A program made the position numbers and the translations under genes. From Clostridia bacterium (GTDB lineage: Bacteria; Bacillota; Clostridia; Christensenellales; Borkfalkiaceae), in NCBI GenBank assembly GCA_021205485.1, contig JAJPXK010000094.1, positions 1,043 to 21,096 of the forward strand: a stretch of DNA of 20,054 nucleotides, read 5' to 3'. Below the pieces are notes generated by a model that worked only from the letters and a program-made list of their open reading frames with translations, had not been told where the DNA came from and searched no databases. This document shows, in pieces, positions 6,720 to 13,236 of this stretch (position 1 is its first letter; every line of letters begins with the position of its first letter).

Positions 6720-7580
6720 ATGCAATACGTGACATTGAATAACGGCGTAAAGATGCCTCAGTTAGGCTTCGGCGTATATCAGATAGAAAAGGACGAATGC
6801 GAACGCTGCGTACTTGACGCGATAGAAACGGGCTACCGCCATATAGACACCGCTCAGGCCTACAATAACGAGGAAGAAGTAGGCTCCGCCGTGATTAAAT
6901 CGGGCATACCCCGCAGCGAATTTTTTATCACCTCTAAAATTTTTGTAAATAATTACGGCTACGAAAAGGCGAAAAAAGCAATAGAAATTTCGCTTGAAAG
7001 GCTGAAGACTGACTATATAGACCTTATGCTTATCCACCAGCCGTTCGGCGACTACTACGGGGCGTGGAAGGCGTTTGAAGAAATGTACGAACAGGGCAGG
7101 CTCAAGGCCATAGGCGTATCCAACTTCTACCCCGACAGGCTGGTAGATTTATGCTGCTACTCGAAAATTCCGCCTATGGTAAACCAGATAGAAACTCACC
7201 CTTTCAACCAGCAGGTTGAAGCGCAGAAGTGGACGGAAAAATATAACGTGCAGATAGAAGCCTGGGCCCCCTTCGGCCAGGGCAGGGGCGAGATGTTCTC
7301 TAACCCCGCTATAGCTGAAATCGGCAAAAAGTACAACAAGACCGTCGCACAGACGATACTCCGCTGGCAGCTTCAACGCGGCATCGTAGTTATACCTAAA
7401 TCTACGCATCAGGAGCGTATGAAAGAAAATTTTGACGTCTTTGACTTTGAACTTTCCGCCGAAGATATGGCGAAAATGGCTAGTCTCGATAAAAAGCAAG
7501 GCTTTTCGCAGCCGCCGCACAATACCCCCGAGGCGGTAGAAAAATTTTTCAGACTCTCAGAAGCGAGAAAGAATAGTTAA
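6720..7580 (+). CDS. Aldo/keto reductase, AKR5-like, paralogue of 2752-3591
   Basis: An NADPH-dependent aldo/keto reductase of 286 residues, collinear with the enzyme at 2752-3591. The tetrad occupies the same positions: Asp43, Tyr48 (HIDTAQAYNNE), Lys73 (ITSKIF) and His106 (MLIHQPFG). Shared strings include VSNFYPDR, VNQIETH and the cofactor motif IPKSTHQERMKENFDVFDF. The C-terminus is longer and different (EAVEKFFRLSEARKNS). Start ATG 6720 follows AAGGAG. It is a single-gene unit with its own promoter; the operon partner MerR gene was not duplicated with it. The paralogues differ in the loop after strand 7 (WQQREAKKY versus FNQQVEAQKW), near the substrate pocket, so they may differ in substrate. 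Substrate unknown. Confidence 0.92.
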   Translation: MQYVTLNNGVKMPQLGFGVYQIEKDECERCVLDAIETGYRHIDTAQAYNNEEEVGSAVIKSGIPRSEFFITSKIFVNNYGYEKAKKAIEISLERLKTDYIDLMLIHQPFGDYYGAWKAFEEMYEQGRLKAIGVSNFYPDRLVDLCCYSKIPPMVNQIETHPFNQQVEAQKWTEKYNVQIEAWAPFGQGRGEMFSNPAIAEIGKKYNKTVAQTILRWQLQRGIVVIPKSTHQERMKENFDVFDFELSAEDMAKMASLDKKQGFSQPPHNTPEAVEKFFRLSEARKNS

Positions 7581-7612
7581 GGCTTCCTCAGATTTCCCTT
7601 GAGGGTAGCCTT
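7579..7612 (+). repeat. Hairpin overlapping the AKR stop codon
   Basis: AAGGCT/AGCCTT (7579-7584 with 7607-7612) and CCTCA/TGAGG (7586-7590 with 7600-7604) form an interrupted 11-bp stem starting in the stop codon. No T-tract follows, so it is at best a weak terminator; it resembles the GGCTnCCCTC repeats further on. Confidence 0.4.
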
Positions 7613-7630
7613 ATAAGGCCGAAAGGAGAT

Positions 7631-7676
7631 TCTTCGACTTCATTCCGCTACGCTCCATTCCGCTCAGAATGACAAA
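7631..7676 (-). repeat. Dispersed GTCATTCTGAG...GTCGAAGAATC repeat
   Basis: Read on the minus strand the element begins GTCATTCTGAGCGGAATGG and ends AAGTCGAAGAATC, with internal AGCGTAGCGGAATG iterations. Its ends match those of the element at 7891-7940 in the opposite orientation. From memory, elements with the theme GTCATnCTGAG...AGCG...CGAAG(A/G)ATC recur between genes in many bacteria. Confidence 0.6.
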
Positions 7677-7822
7677 GGGCGTTACGACCTCACACAGAAT
7701 GATGAAATGGCGGAGCGATGGATGTTTCTTCTTGCCTTCCCCTCAAGGGGAAGCCTTTGATAGTGTACCTCATAGCCTCCCTTATCAGGGGAGGCTTTAT
7801 CCGCCCGTCATCCTGTGTGAGG

Positions 7823-7903
7823 CTATCTCCCCCTGTTATCCCTGAGGAGGGCTACCTCCCCTGTCATCCCTGAGGAGGGCTATCTCCCCTGTCATCCTGA
7901 GGG
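7823..7903 (+). repeat. Three tandem 24-29 bp CTATCTCCCC units
   Basis: Units at 7823-7851, 7852-7879 and 7880-7903 share the pattern CTAYCTCCCC, TGTYATCC, TGAGG. The third runs directly into the dispersed repeat at 7891. Units are adjacent with no spacers, so this is not a CRISPR array. Confidence 0.65.
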
Positions 7904-7940
7904 AGCGAAGCGAGTCGAAGGATCCCGCGGGTACCCGCGA
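7891..7940 (+). repeat. Dispersed GTCATCCTGAGGG...GGATC repeat with terminal palindrome
   Basis: The element begins GTCATCCTGAGGGAGCGAAG, continues CGAGTCGAAGGATC and ends in the 14-bp palindrome CGCGGGTACCCGCG (7926-7939). The element at 16345-16394 has the same order: GTCAT head, short body, ATC, then a 14-bp CGCGnGTACnCGCG palindrome and A. Confidence 0.65.
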
Positions 7941-8067
7941 TTTGCATACTACGTCACCACACCCCTCAGTCAGCCTAACGTCAGCCAGTGTCTCAGCGGC
8001 TGTAAGGGCAACAGCCGCTTCGGTCACCGTTTGCACCTTGCAATATGTGCAAATTCGTCTCGCCAAC

Positions 8068-8092
8068 CACAACAATGCACTGCATTGTTGTG
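8068..8092. repeat. Perfect 25-bp palindrome
   Basis: CACAACAATGCA, a single central C, and TGCATTGTTGTG form 12-bp perfect arms. The almost absent loop disfavours an RNA hairpin and fits a DNA-level site such as a dimeric-protein operator or a mobile-element remnant. No gene starts nearby. Confidence 0.6.
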
Positions 8093-8288
8093 AGAAATGT
8101 CGGCTCGTCCTTAATAGGGGAGCCTTCTATGTGGACATTACAACAAACGATATATGTCTACAAAAATTAGTTGTTATCAAAACATAATGCACGATAATCA
8201 ACAAACGCAAAAATCATCAAAAAAATTAAAAATAATTTTGCCAAAATTGTTATAAGAGTTTTCACAATCCCAGCTTAACCTTATCAAA

Positions 8289-8732
8289 TTATGCAAGATA
8301 TGAAACAGTGCCACCCGTGACTGACCATGACGCATATTCAGTTTTCAATGCAACTGAAAGCCCTAGATCCACAAGCGAAACTGTAAAATTTGCCTGTACA
8401 CCCTCTTTTACATTGCCAATGGTTTTTTCTATAGTAGATAAATTCTTCTTATTTTCGTCTAATATATTTACCGTTATCTCTAATCCACTTATATCCACCT
8501 GCGGCATAACGGTAAACTTTACACCTAAACTGCTTAACGCCAGTTCGTAGCTTATTTCTACGTCGCTGTTTCTCGCAGAACGGCTCAACAATTTTGAATT
8601 ACCATCCGTATTGGTTGTTGAAGTACCGTAATCTATAAGCTTTGCCCCTATCAACACAACAGCAAACATTACAAGAACTACAACAATAAATTTTAGAAAA
8701 CCGTGAGACTTTTTACCTCCTGAGTCACCCAT
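8289..8732 (-). CDS. Membrane-anchored extracytoplasmic protein, unknown function
   Basis: I do not recognise this 147-residue protein with certainty. A short basic cytoplasmic N-terminus (MGDSGGKKSHGF) precedes one transmembrane helix (about 13-32, rich in V, I, L) without a cleavage or lipobox motif. A Ser/Thr/Asn-rich linker (37-55) then leads to a roughly 90-residue all-beta domain. That domain (ISYELALSSLG, then strands around ISGLEITVNILDENKK and KEGVQANFTVSL) has the alternation and turn pattern of a small beta-sandwich, loosely like FxLYD-type domains. The ATG at 8732 follows GGAGGA by eight bases. It is monocistronic, and its 5' leader (8733-8880) is highly structured and looks like an attenuator, so expression is probably conditional. 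Confidence 0.7.
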   Translation of the reverse strand: MGDSGGKKSHGFLKFIVVVLVMFAVVLIGAKLIDYGTSTTNTDGNSKLLSRSARNSDVEISYELALSSLGVKFTVMPQVDISGLEITVNILDENKKNLSTIEKTIGNVKEGVQANFTVSLVDLGLSVALKTEYASWSVTGGTVSYLA

Positions 8733-8749
8733 ATACTTTTTCCTCCAAT

Positions 8750-8797
8750 AAAAAATGCGCCCATAGAAGAGCGCACGAAAAACGAGCTTCTTCTATG
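8750..8797 (-). terminator. Leader terminator with competing antiterminator helix
   Basis: On the minus strand UGCGC (8775-8771) pairs with GCGCA (8760-8756) around an eight-base loop and is followed by six U (8755-8750), ending just before the ribosome binding site. An alternative 11-bp helix pairs CAUAGAAGA plus GC (8797-8786) with GCUCUUCUAUG (8772-8762), opening the terminator's 5' arm. The two structures cannot coexist, as in transcription attenuators. Confidence 0.65.
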
Positions 8798-8799
8798 TT

Positions 8800-8880
8800 G
8801 CTACACATTTTCCTGAAATTGGGATAGAAGCATACGTCTTTACCGCAGTATGCCCAATTTCAAATATAAAAATGTGTAGC
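8800..8880 (-). ncRNA. Structured leader element, riboswitch-like
   Basis: Read on the minus strand the 81-nt element folds as follows. P1 is GCUACACAUUUU with AAAAUGUGUAGC (12 perfect bp). An internal loop UAUAUU/GG leads to P2, nine or ten bp (8862-8853 with 8823-8814). A one-sided bulge UUCUAU (8829-8824) comes next, then P3 GCAUAC/GUAUGC and a 12-nt terminal loop (8847-8836). The predicted transcription start falls at its first base. The bulge plus one neighbour, CUUCUAU (8830-8824), is complementary to AUAGAAG (8796-8790) in the downstream antiterminator. I checked it by eye against the common riboswitch classes I know and found no match. A small transposable hairpin is an alternative, but there is no target-site duplication. 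Confidence 0.6.
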
Positions 8881-8886
8881 ATATTC

Positions 8887-8915
8887 AGTATATCACAACA
8901 AAAAAATAAATTCAA
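8887..8915 (-). promoter_or_regulatory. Extended -10 promoter of the leader and 147-aa gene
   Basis: TTGAAT (8915-8910), a 17-bp spacer and TGATATACT (TATACT at 8892-8887, with an extended -10 TG) predict a start near 8880, exactly at the foot of the leader hairpin. Confidence 0.8.
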
Positions 8916-8942
8916 TATTTTTATTTAAAGTCTATAAAAAAT

Positions 8943-8967
8943 TACTGCCGCGGAATCCGCGGCAGTA
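8943..8967. terminator. Bidirectional terminator downstream of the DUF1292-like gene
   Basis: TACTGCCGCGGA and TCCGCGGCAGTA are perfect 12-bp arms around one A. The minus strand continues into ATTTTTTTATA and the plus strand into TGCTTTTTT, so it can stop transcription both ways. It ends the lemA-DUF2207-DUF1292-like run, insulating the promoter at 8887-8915. Confidence 0.85.
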
Positions 8968-9034
8968 TGCTTTTTTAGATAATAACAATATTACAGCAAT
9001 CAATATACCATTACAACCGATACGCATACGGCAA

Positions 9035-9301
9035 TCAGTCGTCAAAGCCATAAAGGCTGTTGTATTTGCCGATAATTACGTTCTTTACTTCCCCGTCCTC
9101 AACAAGGGTGTACTTTTCGCCTTTTTCCACATGAAGGACTACTAAGTTTTTCCTCTCTTCCTGTACATCTTCGGGACAACCCGCGGGCGCCGCGAGGTTA
9201 TACAGCGCGCCGCCGTATGTCGCCGCCATAAGAAGCCTCAGCTTTATCTTTTTGCCGTCCTGTTTTAAAACCCCCGTATCGTCGTTATGCCATTTCCACA
9301 T
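9035..9301 (-). CDS. DUF1292-like protein, divergent paralogue
   Basis: An 88-residue protein whose C-terminal element (KYTLVEDGEVKNVIIGKYNSL) lines up with that of the DUF1292-like protein at 6262-6561. The preceding strands (KQDGKKIKLRLLMAATYGGALY, split by a turn) follow the same order. It lacks the acidic N-terminus and starts instead with MWKWHNDDTG. AGGAGG lies eight bases before the ATG. It follows the DUF2207 gene after 37 bp and precedes a strong terminator, so it is the last gene of that unit. Function is unknown. Confidence 0.65.
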   Translation of the reverse strand: MWKWHNDDTGVLKQDGKKIKLRLLMAATYGGALYNLAAPAGCPEDVQEERKNLVVLHVEKGEKYTLVEDGEVKNVIIGKYNSLYGFDD

Positions 9302-9338
9302 TACAGCATCCTCCTGTTATAATATTCTCCCTTAATTT

Positions 9339-11216
9339 TCAGCAGCCTCTGCCGCCGCCTCCGCCGAAGCCTCCGCCCCCGAAACCGCCGCCAAAGCCGC
9401 CTCCGAAGCCTCCGCCGCCGCCCGACGGGCCCTTATTAGGACGCGACATGGCGGTATTTACAAACTTTGTATTCATAGAGCGGAACACACTGTTCCATAT
9501 ATACAAATCGAACGCTACGTCAAACGCGCTGCCTCTTACATACTGAGGCGGGCGAAGGTCTATGCCCTTGAATTTATCCGTCCACGCGTCGGTTACGCCT
9601 AACACCTGAGCGTAAGGCAACACATGATAGTAAAGATCAGGATTTTCTTTGAGCATAAACTCGATTTTGTCCTTTTCGGTAAACAGAATAAACTGTTTAA
9701 ACCCTAATATATGGCCTAATTTTTGCGTGTACTCTTTGGTACGGGTGAAAGAAGTTCCGCAAAGCAGCCCTGATATGGCGGCGATAACGCCAAGCGTGAC
9801 AACGGTAACTCTGCCGAACGCCGAGCAGGGCAAAAGCATCGCTATCGCCGAAACTATAACGCCTATAGCTACCCCCGCAGCCATAACGGCAACCCTTTTA
9901 GCCGTCTTCCACTTATACTTTCGCTGCGAAGCGATATACCCCGCGAGCGCGGCGGCGACAAAGCTTATTCCGCAGGAAACCGCCCCCGCAAAAAAGGTGT
10001 AGCCGTAAAATACGGCAATCTGCGGATATACCATACAGAAAAGAACGAGAGCGATGATGCATACCGCCCCGAAAATCACGGCTATTTTTGTAGTGGTTTT
10101 ATTGTAAAGCTTGCCCTTTACCTGCGAATTTACAAGATTTGTAGCCTTATCCGTAGTTTTGTAGAATGAGTTTTTCAAGGCCGAAACCTGAACGACTTCC
10201 CTGCCGTTAAACAGCCCCTCGTGGATAACCCGTATATGTTCCGGTTCGTCCGCCGTCGGGTTTTTATCCGTCTTGTACAATACGGGGTTGTCGCCCTTTC
10301 CGTCTATCTCTATGGTGAGGTAACCCTTGTCGGCGAGGTAGAAAATAGCCGCCCCTAAGTCCTCACTGTCCACGTTGTTGTCTATTAATTTGCCCATTAA
10401 GAGGGGGTCCATCTCTTCGGGGGCCTGCATATTTACCGTAACAGTCATATCGGGCTCGCGGCATACTGTAAGCTTTAAGGCCACAGCCGCCAATATCAGC
10501 GCAAATCCTATTAAAAGGGACCAGAGTATGCTCCAGTCAAAGGCCGTTGAAAGGACTCCGTCTTCAAAGCTTAAATCAAGAGTAATGCCATTATACGCGG
10601 ACAGGGATTCTGCTTTTATGTCGATTACATTGCCGCTTATATTGTACGCCGCGTAACTATTGGAAGTAGTTCCGCTTTTGCCCGAAAACACGTCAAAATC
10701 TTCCAGACCGTCGGGCACTGTAACCGTCACTGCGACGTCGCTTAAGCCGCAAGACCAGCCGTAGCCTATTACGTCCAGCGGCATATACCCCTTATCCGAA
10801 AGGGCGGGAACTACCATTGTATACGTCAAAGTATAAGTTCTGTAATCGTAACCTACGCCGTCCTCTCCGCGAAGATAGATGGAGACGTAATTGCTGTCGT
10901 CGTTCTGGCTGTAGGGCGCAAAGTCGTCGTTATCGCATGCGGCTTGTATATTTTTGTATTTTATATTGCCGTCAAGCGGCAAATCGCGTATAATGCCGTG
11001 CAGACCGTAAGAGGAAAAGTATACCGTAATTTCCTCCTCCACCTCTATCGTACGGTCGGCCGACACGCCCATCGTTACAGAATACTTTGTAACTTCAAAC
11101 TGAGTACTTGCGGCCTTGGCGGTATAGCCGTTATTAAACGGCAAAAATATCGCGGCAGACAGCAAAATCGCAGCCAGAACTATAAAGATTTTAATTTTGC
11201 TTTTACTTAGCTTCAT
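9339..11216 (-). CDS. DUF2207 membrane protein with glycine-rich tail
   Basis: A 625-residue membrane protein of the DUF2207 (YciQ-like) family. A signal or anchor segment (about 8-27) precedes an extracytoplasmic beta-rich DUF2207 domain (about 38-220, with HGIIRDLPLDG typical of the family). A transmembrane helix near 228-250 follows, then a cytoplasmic winged-helix-like stretch (LIDNNVDSEDLGAAIFYLAD, 277-296). Further on are about four more transmembrane helices, a cytoplasmic region and a Gly/Phe-rich tail from about residue 597 that ends in GRGC. DUF2207 proteins often accompany LemA, as here (lemA is 57 bp upstream); their function is poorly defined, with membrane or envelope roles proposed. 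A hairpin terminator sits between lemA and this gene. The start is supported by AAAGGA only a few bases before ATG, closer than ideal. Confidence 0.88.
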   Translation of the reverse strand: MKLSKSKIKIFIVLAAILLSAAIFLPFNNGYTAKAASTQFEVTKYSVTMGVSADRTIEVEEEITVYFSSYGLHGIIRDLPLDGNIKYKNIQAACDNDDFAPYSQNDDSNYVSIYLRGEDGVGYDYRTYTLTYTMVVPALSDKGYMPLDVIGYGWSCGLSDVAVTVTVPDGLEDFDVFSGKSGTTSNSYAAYNISGNVIDIKAESLSAYNGITLDLSFEDGVLSTAFDWSILWSLLIGFALILAAVALKLTVCREPDMTVTVNMQAPEEMDPLLMGKLIDNNVDSEDLGAAIFYLADKGYLTIEIDGKGDNPVLYKTDKNPTADEPEHIRVIHEGLFNGREVVQVSALKNSFYKTTDKATNLVNSQVKGKLYNKTTTKIAVIFGAVCIIALVLFCMVYPQIAVFYGYTFFAGAVSCGISFVAAALAGYIASQRKYKWKTAKRVAVMAAGVAIGVIVSAIAMLLPCSAFGRVTVVTLGVIAAISGLLCGTSFTRTKEYTQKLGHILGFKQFILFTEKDKIEFMLKENPDLYYHVLPYAQVLGVTDAWTDKFKGIDLRPPQYVRGSAFDVAFDLYIWNSVFRSMNTKFVNTAMSRPNKGPSGGGGGFGGGFGGGFGGGGFGGGGGRGC

Positions 11217-11234
11217 ATTCCTTTACCCGATTAC

Positions 11235-11263
11235 AAAAAACTTGCGGAAACACTTCCCGCAAG
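11235..11263 (-). terminator. Terminator-like hairpin between lemA and the DUF2207 gene
   Basis: On the minus strand CTTGCGGGAA pairs with TTTCCGCAAG (one G-T) around GTG (11263-11241), followed by six T (11240-11235), 18 bases before the DUF2207 ATG. It should reduce read-through from lemA and so set a lower level for the DUF2207 protein. Confidence 0.75.
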
Positions 11264-11273
11264 CCTTTTATTC

Positions 11274-11870
11274 TTAAAATTTTACCTGAGGGGCGTTACG
11301 CTCTTCGGCGTTTTCTATCTCGAAGTAGCTCCGCTTTTCCAGCCTCATTCTTCTCGCGACGATGCTGGACGGGAATATATCTATCCTTGTGTTGAGTTCT
11401 TTGACTGTGCCGTTGTAGTAACGCCTTGCCGAGGCGATCTCGTTTTCTATGCCTTTAAGCTGGTTCTGCAAATCCAGAAAGTTGGTATTCGCCTTGAGTT
11501 CGGGGTAAGCCTCTTTTAAAGCGAAAAGCGATTTAAGCGTTCCGTTCAATGCGTTTTCCGCCTCGATTTTGCCGTCGCCCGTGGCGGTCATTGCCGCGTT
11601 GCGGGCGGCTATAACAGCCTCTAACGTGCCGCTTTCGTGCTTGGCGTAGCCCTTTACCGTCTCTACAAGGTTAGGGATAAGGTCGTAACGCTTTTTAAGC
11701 TGCACCTCTATGGTATGCCAGCCTTCTTCCACTAAGTTTTTGAGCCTCTGCAGCTTGTTGTAAGCCGAAATATACCATGCTGCAACAGCTATAACCAGAA
11801 CAAGCACCAAAACCACGGCCACGACAATGCCTATTATCGCGCCCGTAGAGAGAAGCAAAATGTTTGTCAT
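11274..11870 (-). CDS. lemA: LemA family protein
   Basis: A 198-residue LemA protein. One N-terminal transmembrane helix (about 11-34) precedes a helical-bundle domain exposed on the other side. The family core is intact: AYNKLQRLKNLVEEGW, VQLKKRYDLIPNLVETVKGY (57-76), AKHESGTLEAVIAARNAA, YPELKANTNFLDLQNQLKG, ENEIASARRYYNGTVKELN and the FPSSIVA segment, ending near APQVKF. LemA proteins are widespread and their function is not settled; pairing with DUF2207 proteins is common and seen here. GGGAGG lies eight bases before the ATG. An exact consensus promoter is at 11914-11942. Confidence 0.95.
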   Translation of the reverse strand: MTNILLLSTGAIIGIVVAVVLVLVLVIAVAAWYISAYNKLQRLKNLVEEGWHTIEVQLKKRYDLIPNLVETVKGYAKHESGTLEAVIAARNAAMTATGDGKIEAENALNGTLKSLFALKEAYPELKANTNFLDLQNQLKGIENEIASARRYYNGTVKELNTRIDIFPSSIVARRMRLEKRSYFEIENAEERNAPQVKF

Positions 11871-11913
11871 TTTATCGTCCTCCCGATATATAAATATTTT
11901 TTTATCTGATTAA

Positions 11914-11942
11914 ATTATACAATACGTACATTTTTATGTCAA
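11914..11942 (-). promoter_or_regulatory. Consensus sigma-A promoter of lemA
   Basis: TTGACA (11942-11937), 17 bp and TATAAT (11919-11914) on the minus strand match the consensus in all twelve positions. The leader to the ATG is about 37 nt. Confidence 0.88.
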
Positions 11943-12006
11943 GGGGAATGACAAAAATTTTACATACAAAACTATTATATGGTATCGCTGCAAAAATTAT
12001 TGCAGG

Positions 12007-13191
12007 TCACAGGTTATTTATCGCCGTTTTTAATTTATTTAAGGCATATTCAAGGGTCTTTTCAGGGCAGGCGACGTTTATACGCTCATAGCCATTTCCG
12101 CTTTCGCCGAAAATTATTCCGCTGTCAAGCCATAACCCTGCCTTGTTTACAATCAAGTCCTGCCTCTGCCTTTCGGTCAAACCGAGGGAATTGAAGTCAA
12201 GCCACAAAAGATATGTGCCCTGCGGCGGCGTAAGTTTAATCTGCGGCAGATTTTCGCTTAAAAATTTAGCGGTAAACTCAATATTGCCACGCACATACGC
12301 GATCATCTTTTCGTACCACTCGCCGCCATAGCGGTAGGCCGCCTCGCACGCGGTAAGCCCTAAGGCGTTTAACTGGCTGTACCCCGCCGCGTTCACCTGG
12401 CGGATAAACGCCGACCTCAATTTTTCATTCGGTATAAATATATTGGAGACCTGCAAACCCGCAAGATTAAACGTCTTTGAGGGAGATGTGCATATAACTG
12501 AGATATCGGCAAATTTTTCGTCAACCGAGGCGAACACGCTGTGACTGCCGTAAAAAACAAGGTCGGAATGAATTTCGTCGCTCACCACTGTAACGCCGTA
12601 TTTAAGGCATATTTCGCCGATTTTTTTCAGTTCGTCCCCTGTCCACACCCTGCCTACGGGGTTATGCGGGCTGCAGAGAAGAAAGAGTTTTATATTATTT
12701 TGCTTAATCTTTTTCTCAAAATCATAAAAATCAATGGCGTAACCGCCGTCGGGAAGTTTTACAAGGTCGCTGCTTACAACCTTTCTTTTATTGTCCTCAA
12801 TAACTTCGGAAAAGGGATAATATACGGGCCGCTGAATAAGCACGGCCTCGCCCTGCGACGTATACGCCCGCACCGCGGCGGCGAGGGCGAACACCACCCC
12901 GGGAGTTTTTACCAGCCAGCTTTGCCGCGGCTGCCAGCCGTGGCGGGAATTGAGCCAGGAATATACCGCGTCGAAGTAACTTTCCGACGGTTCGCTGTAG
13001 CCGAAAATGCCGTGCTTCGCCCTCTCTGTTATGGCGTCGATAACAAAGCTTGAAGTCATAAAATCCATATCGGCGACCCACAGGGGCGTAATATCTTCGG
13101 GGTACCCCCTGCTTTTGGCGCAGTCGTACTTAAGGCTGCCCGTGCCCCGCCTTTCTATTACCTTGTCAAAGTCTAAATTTTTCTCTTTCAT
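12007..13191 (-). CDS. MalY/PatB-family PLP-dependent C-S lyase
   Basis: This 394-residue fold-type I PLP enzyme of the MalY/PatB group typically cleaves cystathionine (beta-lyase) to homocysteine, pyruvate and ammonia. Family features are TPLWVADMDF (36-45), GIFGYSEP (61-68), SPHNPVGRVW (174-183, Asn177), SDEIHSDL (204-211, Asp205 and His208), the Schiff-base Lys239 in TSPSKTFNLAGLQ, and the late GTYLLWLDF and INVACP segments. An AAAGG site precedes the ATG. It lies 45 bp downstream of the transsulfuration enzyme gene with no terminator between them. Together they could convert an activated homoserine plus cysteine to homocysteine. Aminotransferase activity is an alternative for this fold. 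Confidence 0.9.
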   Translation of the reverse strand: MKEKNLDFDKVIERRGTGSLKYDCAKSRGYPEDITPLWVADMDFMTSSFVIDAITERAKHGIFGYSEPSESYFDAVYSWLNSRHGWQPRQSWLVKTPGVVFALAAAVRAYTSQGEAVLIQRPVYYPFSEVIEDNKRKVVSSDLVKLPDGGYAIDFYDFEKKIKQNNIKLFLLCSPHNPVGRVWTGDELKKIGEICLKYGVTVVSDEIHSDLVFYGSHSVFASVDEKFADISVICTSPSKTFNLAGLQVSNIFIPNEKLRSAFIRQVNAAGYSQLNALGLTACEAAYRYGGEWYEKMIAYVRGNIEFTAKFLSENLPQIKLTPPQGTYLLWLDFNSLGLTERQRQDLIVNKAGLWLDSGIIFGESGNGYERINVACPEKTLEYALNKLKTAINNL

Positions 13192-13236
13192 TTAAATTAA
13201 CCTTTATAAAAATATACCGCGATTAAGGCTCCCCCC

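Larger units (their letters stand above)
7581..8288. other. 708-bp gene-free repeat patchwork
   Basis: I see no credible gene here. The short open frames lie inside repeats, lack ribosome binding sites and give arginine/proline-rich or low-complexity products. The region holds two dispersed repeats in opposite orientation, several GGCT/AGCC hairpins (for example CTTCCCC around 7737-7753 and GCCTCCC/GGGAGGC at 7775-7795), short tandem units (7823-7903), a GC-rich palindrome (7926-7939), and a 25-bp perfect palindrome (8068-8092). An imperfect inverted repeat, GTGGACAT (8131) and ATGTCTAC (8153), follows before AT-rich DNA leads into the next gene. Confidence 0.7.

Noticed and set aside
7579..7612. 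Rho-independent terminator after the second AKR
   Set aside because: The stem is interrupted and lacks a T-tract; recorded only as a hairpin repeat.
7823..7903. CRISPR array
   Set aside because: The units are directly adjacent, degenerate and lack unique spacers; no cas genes are present.
7836..8187. Open frames of about 80 residues on both strands in the repeat region
   Set aside because: They lie within dispersed and tandem repeats, have no ribosome binding site and give low-complexity products.
8800..8880. Known riboswitch class for the leader (T-box, TPP, SAM, purine, c-di-GMP, ZTP, fluoride, preQ1)
   Set aside because: None of their conserved core sequences that I can recall is present; kept as unclassified.
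8800..8880. Miniature transposable element with 12-bp terminal repeats
   Set aside because: No target-site duplication flanks it and the promoter start coincides with its edge; not excluded until copies are searched.
11979..12026. Terminator for the MalY/PatB gene
   Set aside because: The CTGCAA/TTGCAG hairpin just after the stop is weak and has no following T-run.
12541..13053. 170-residue plus-strand frame opposite the MalY/PatB gene
   Set aside because: Antisense shadow; the minus-strand frame contains all catalytic residues.
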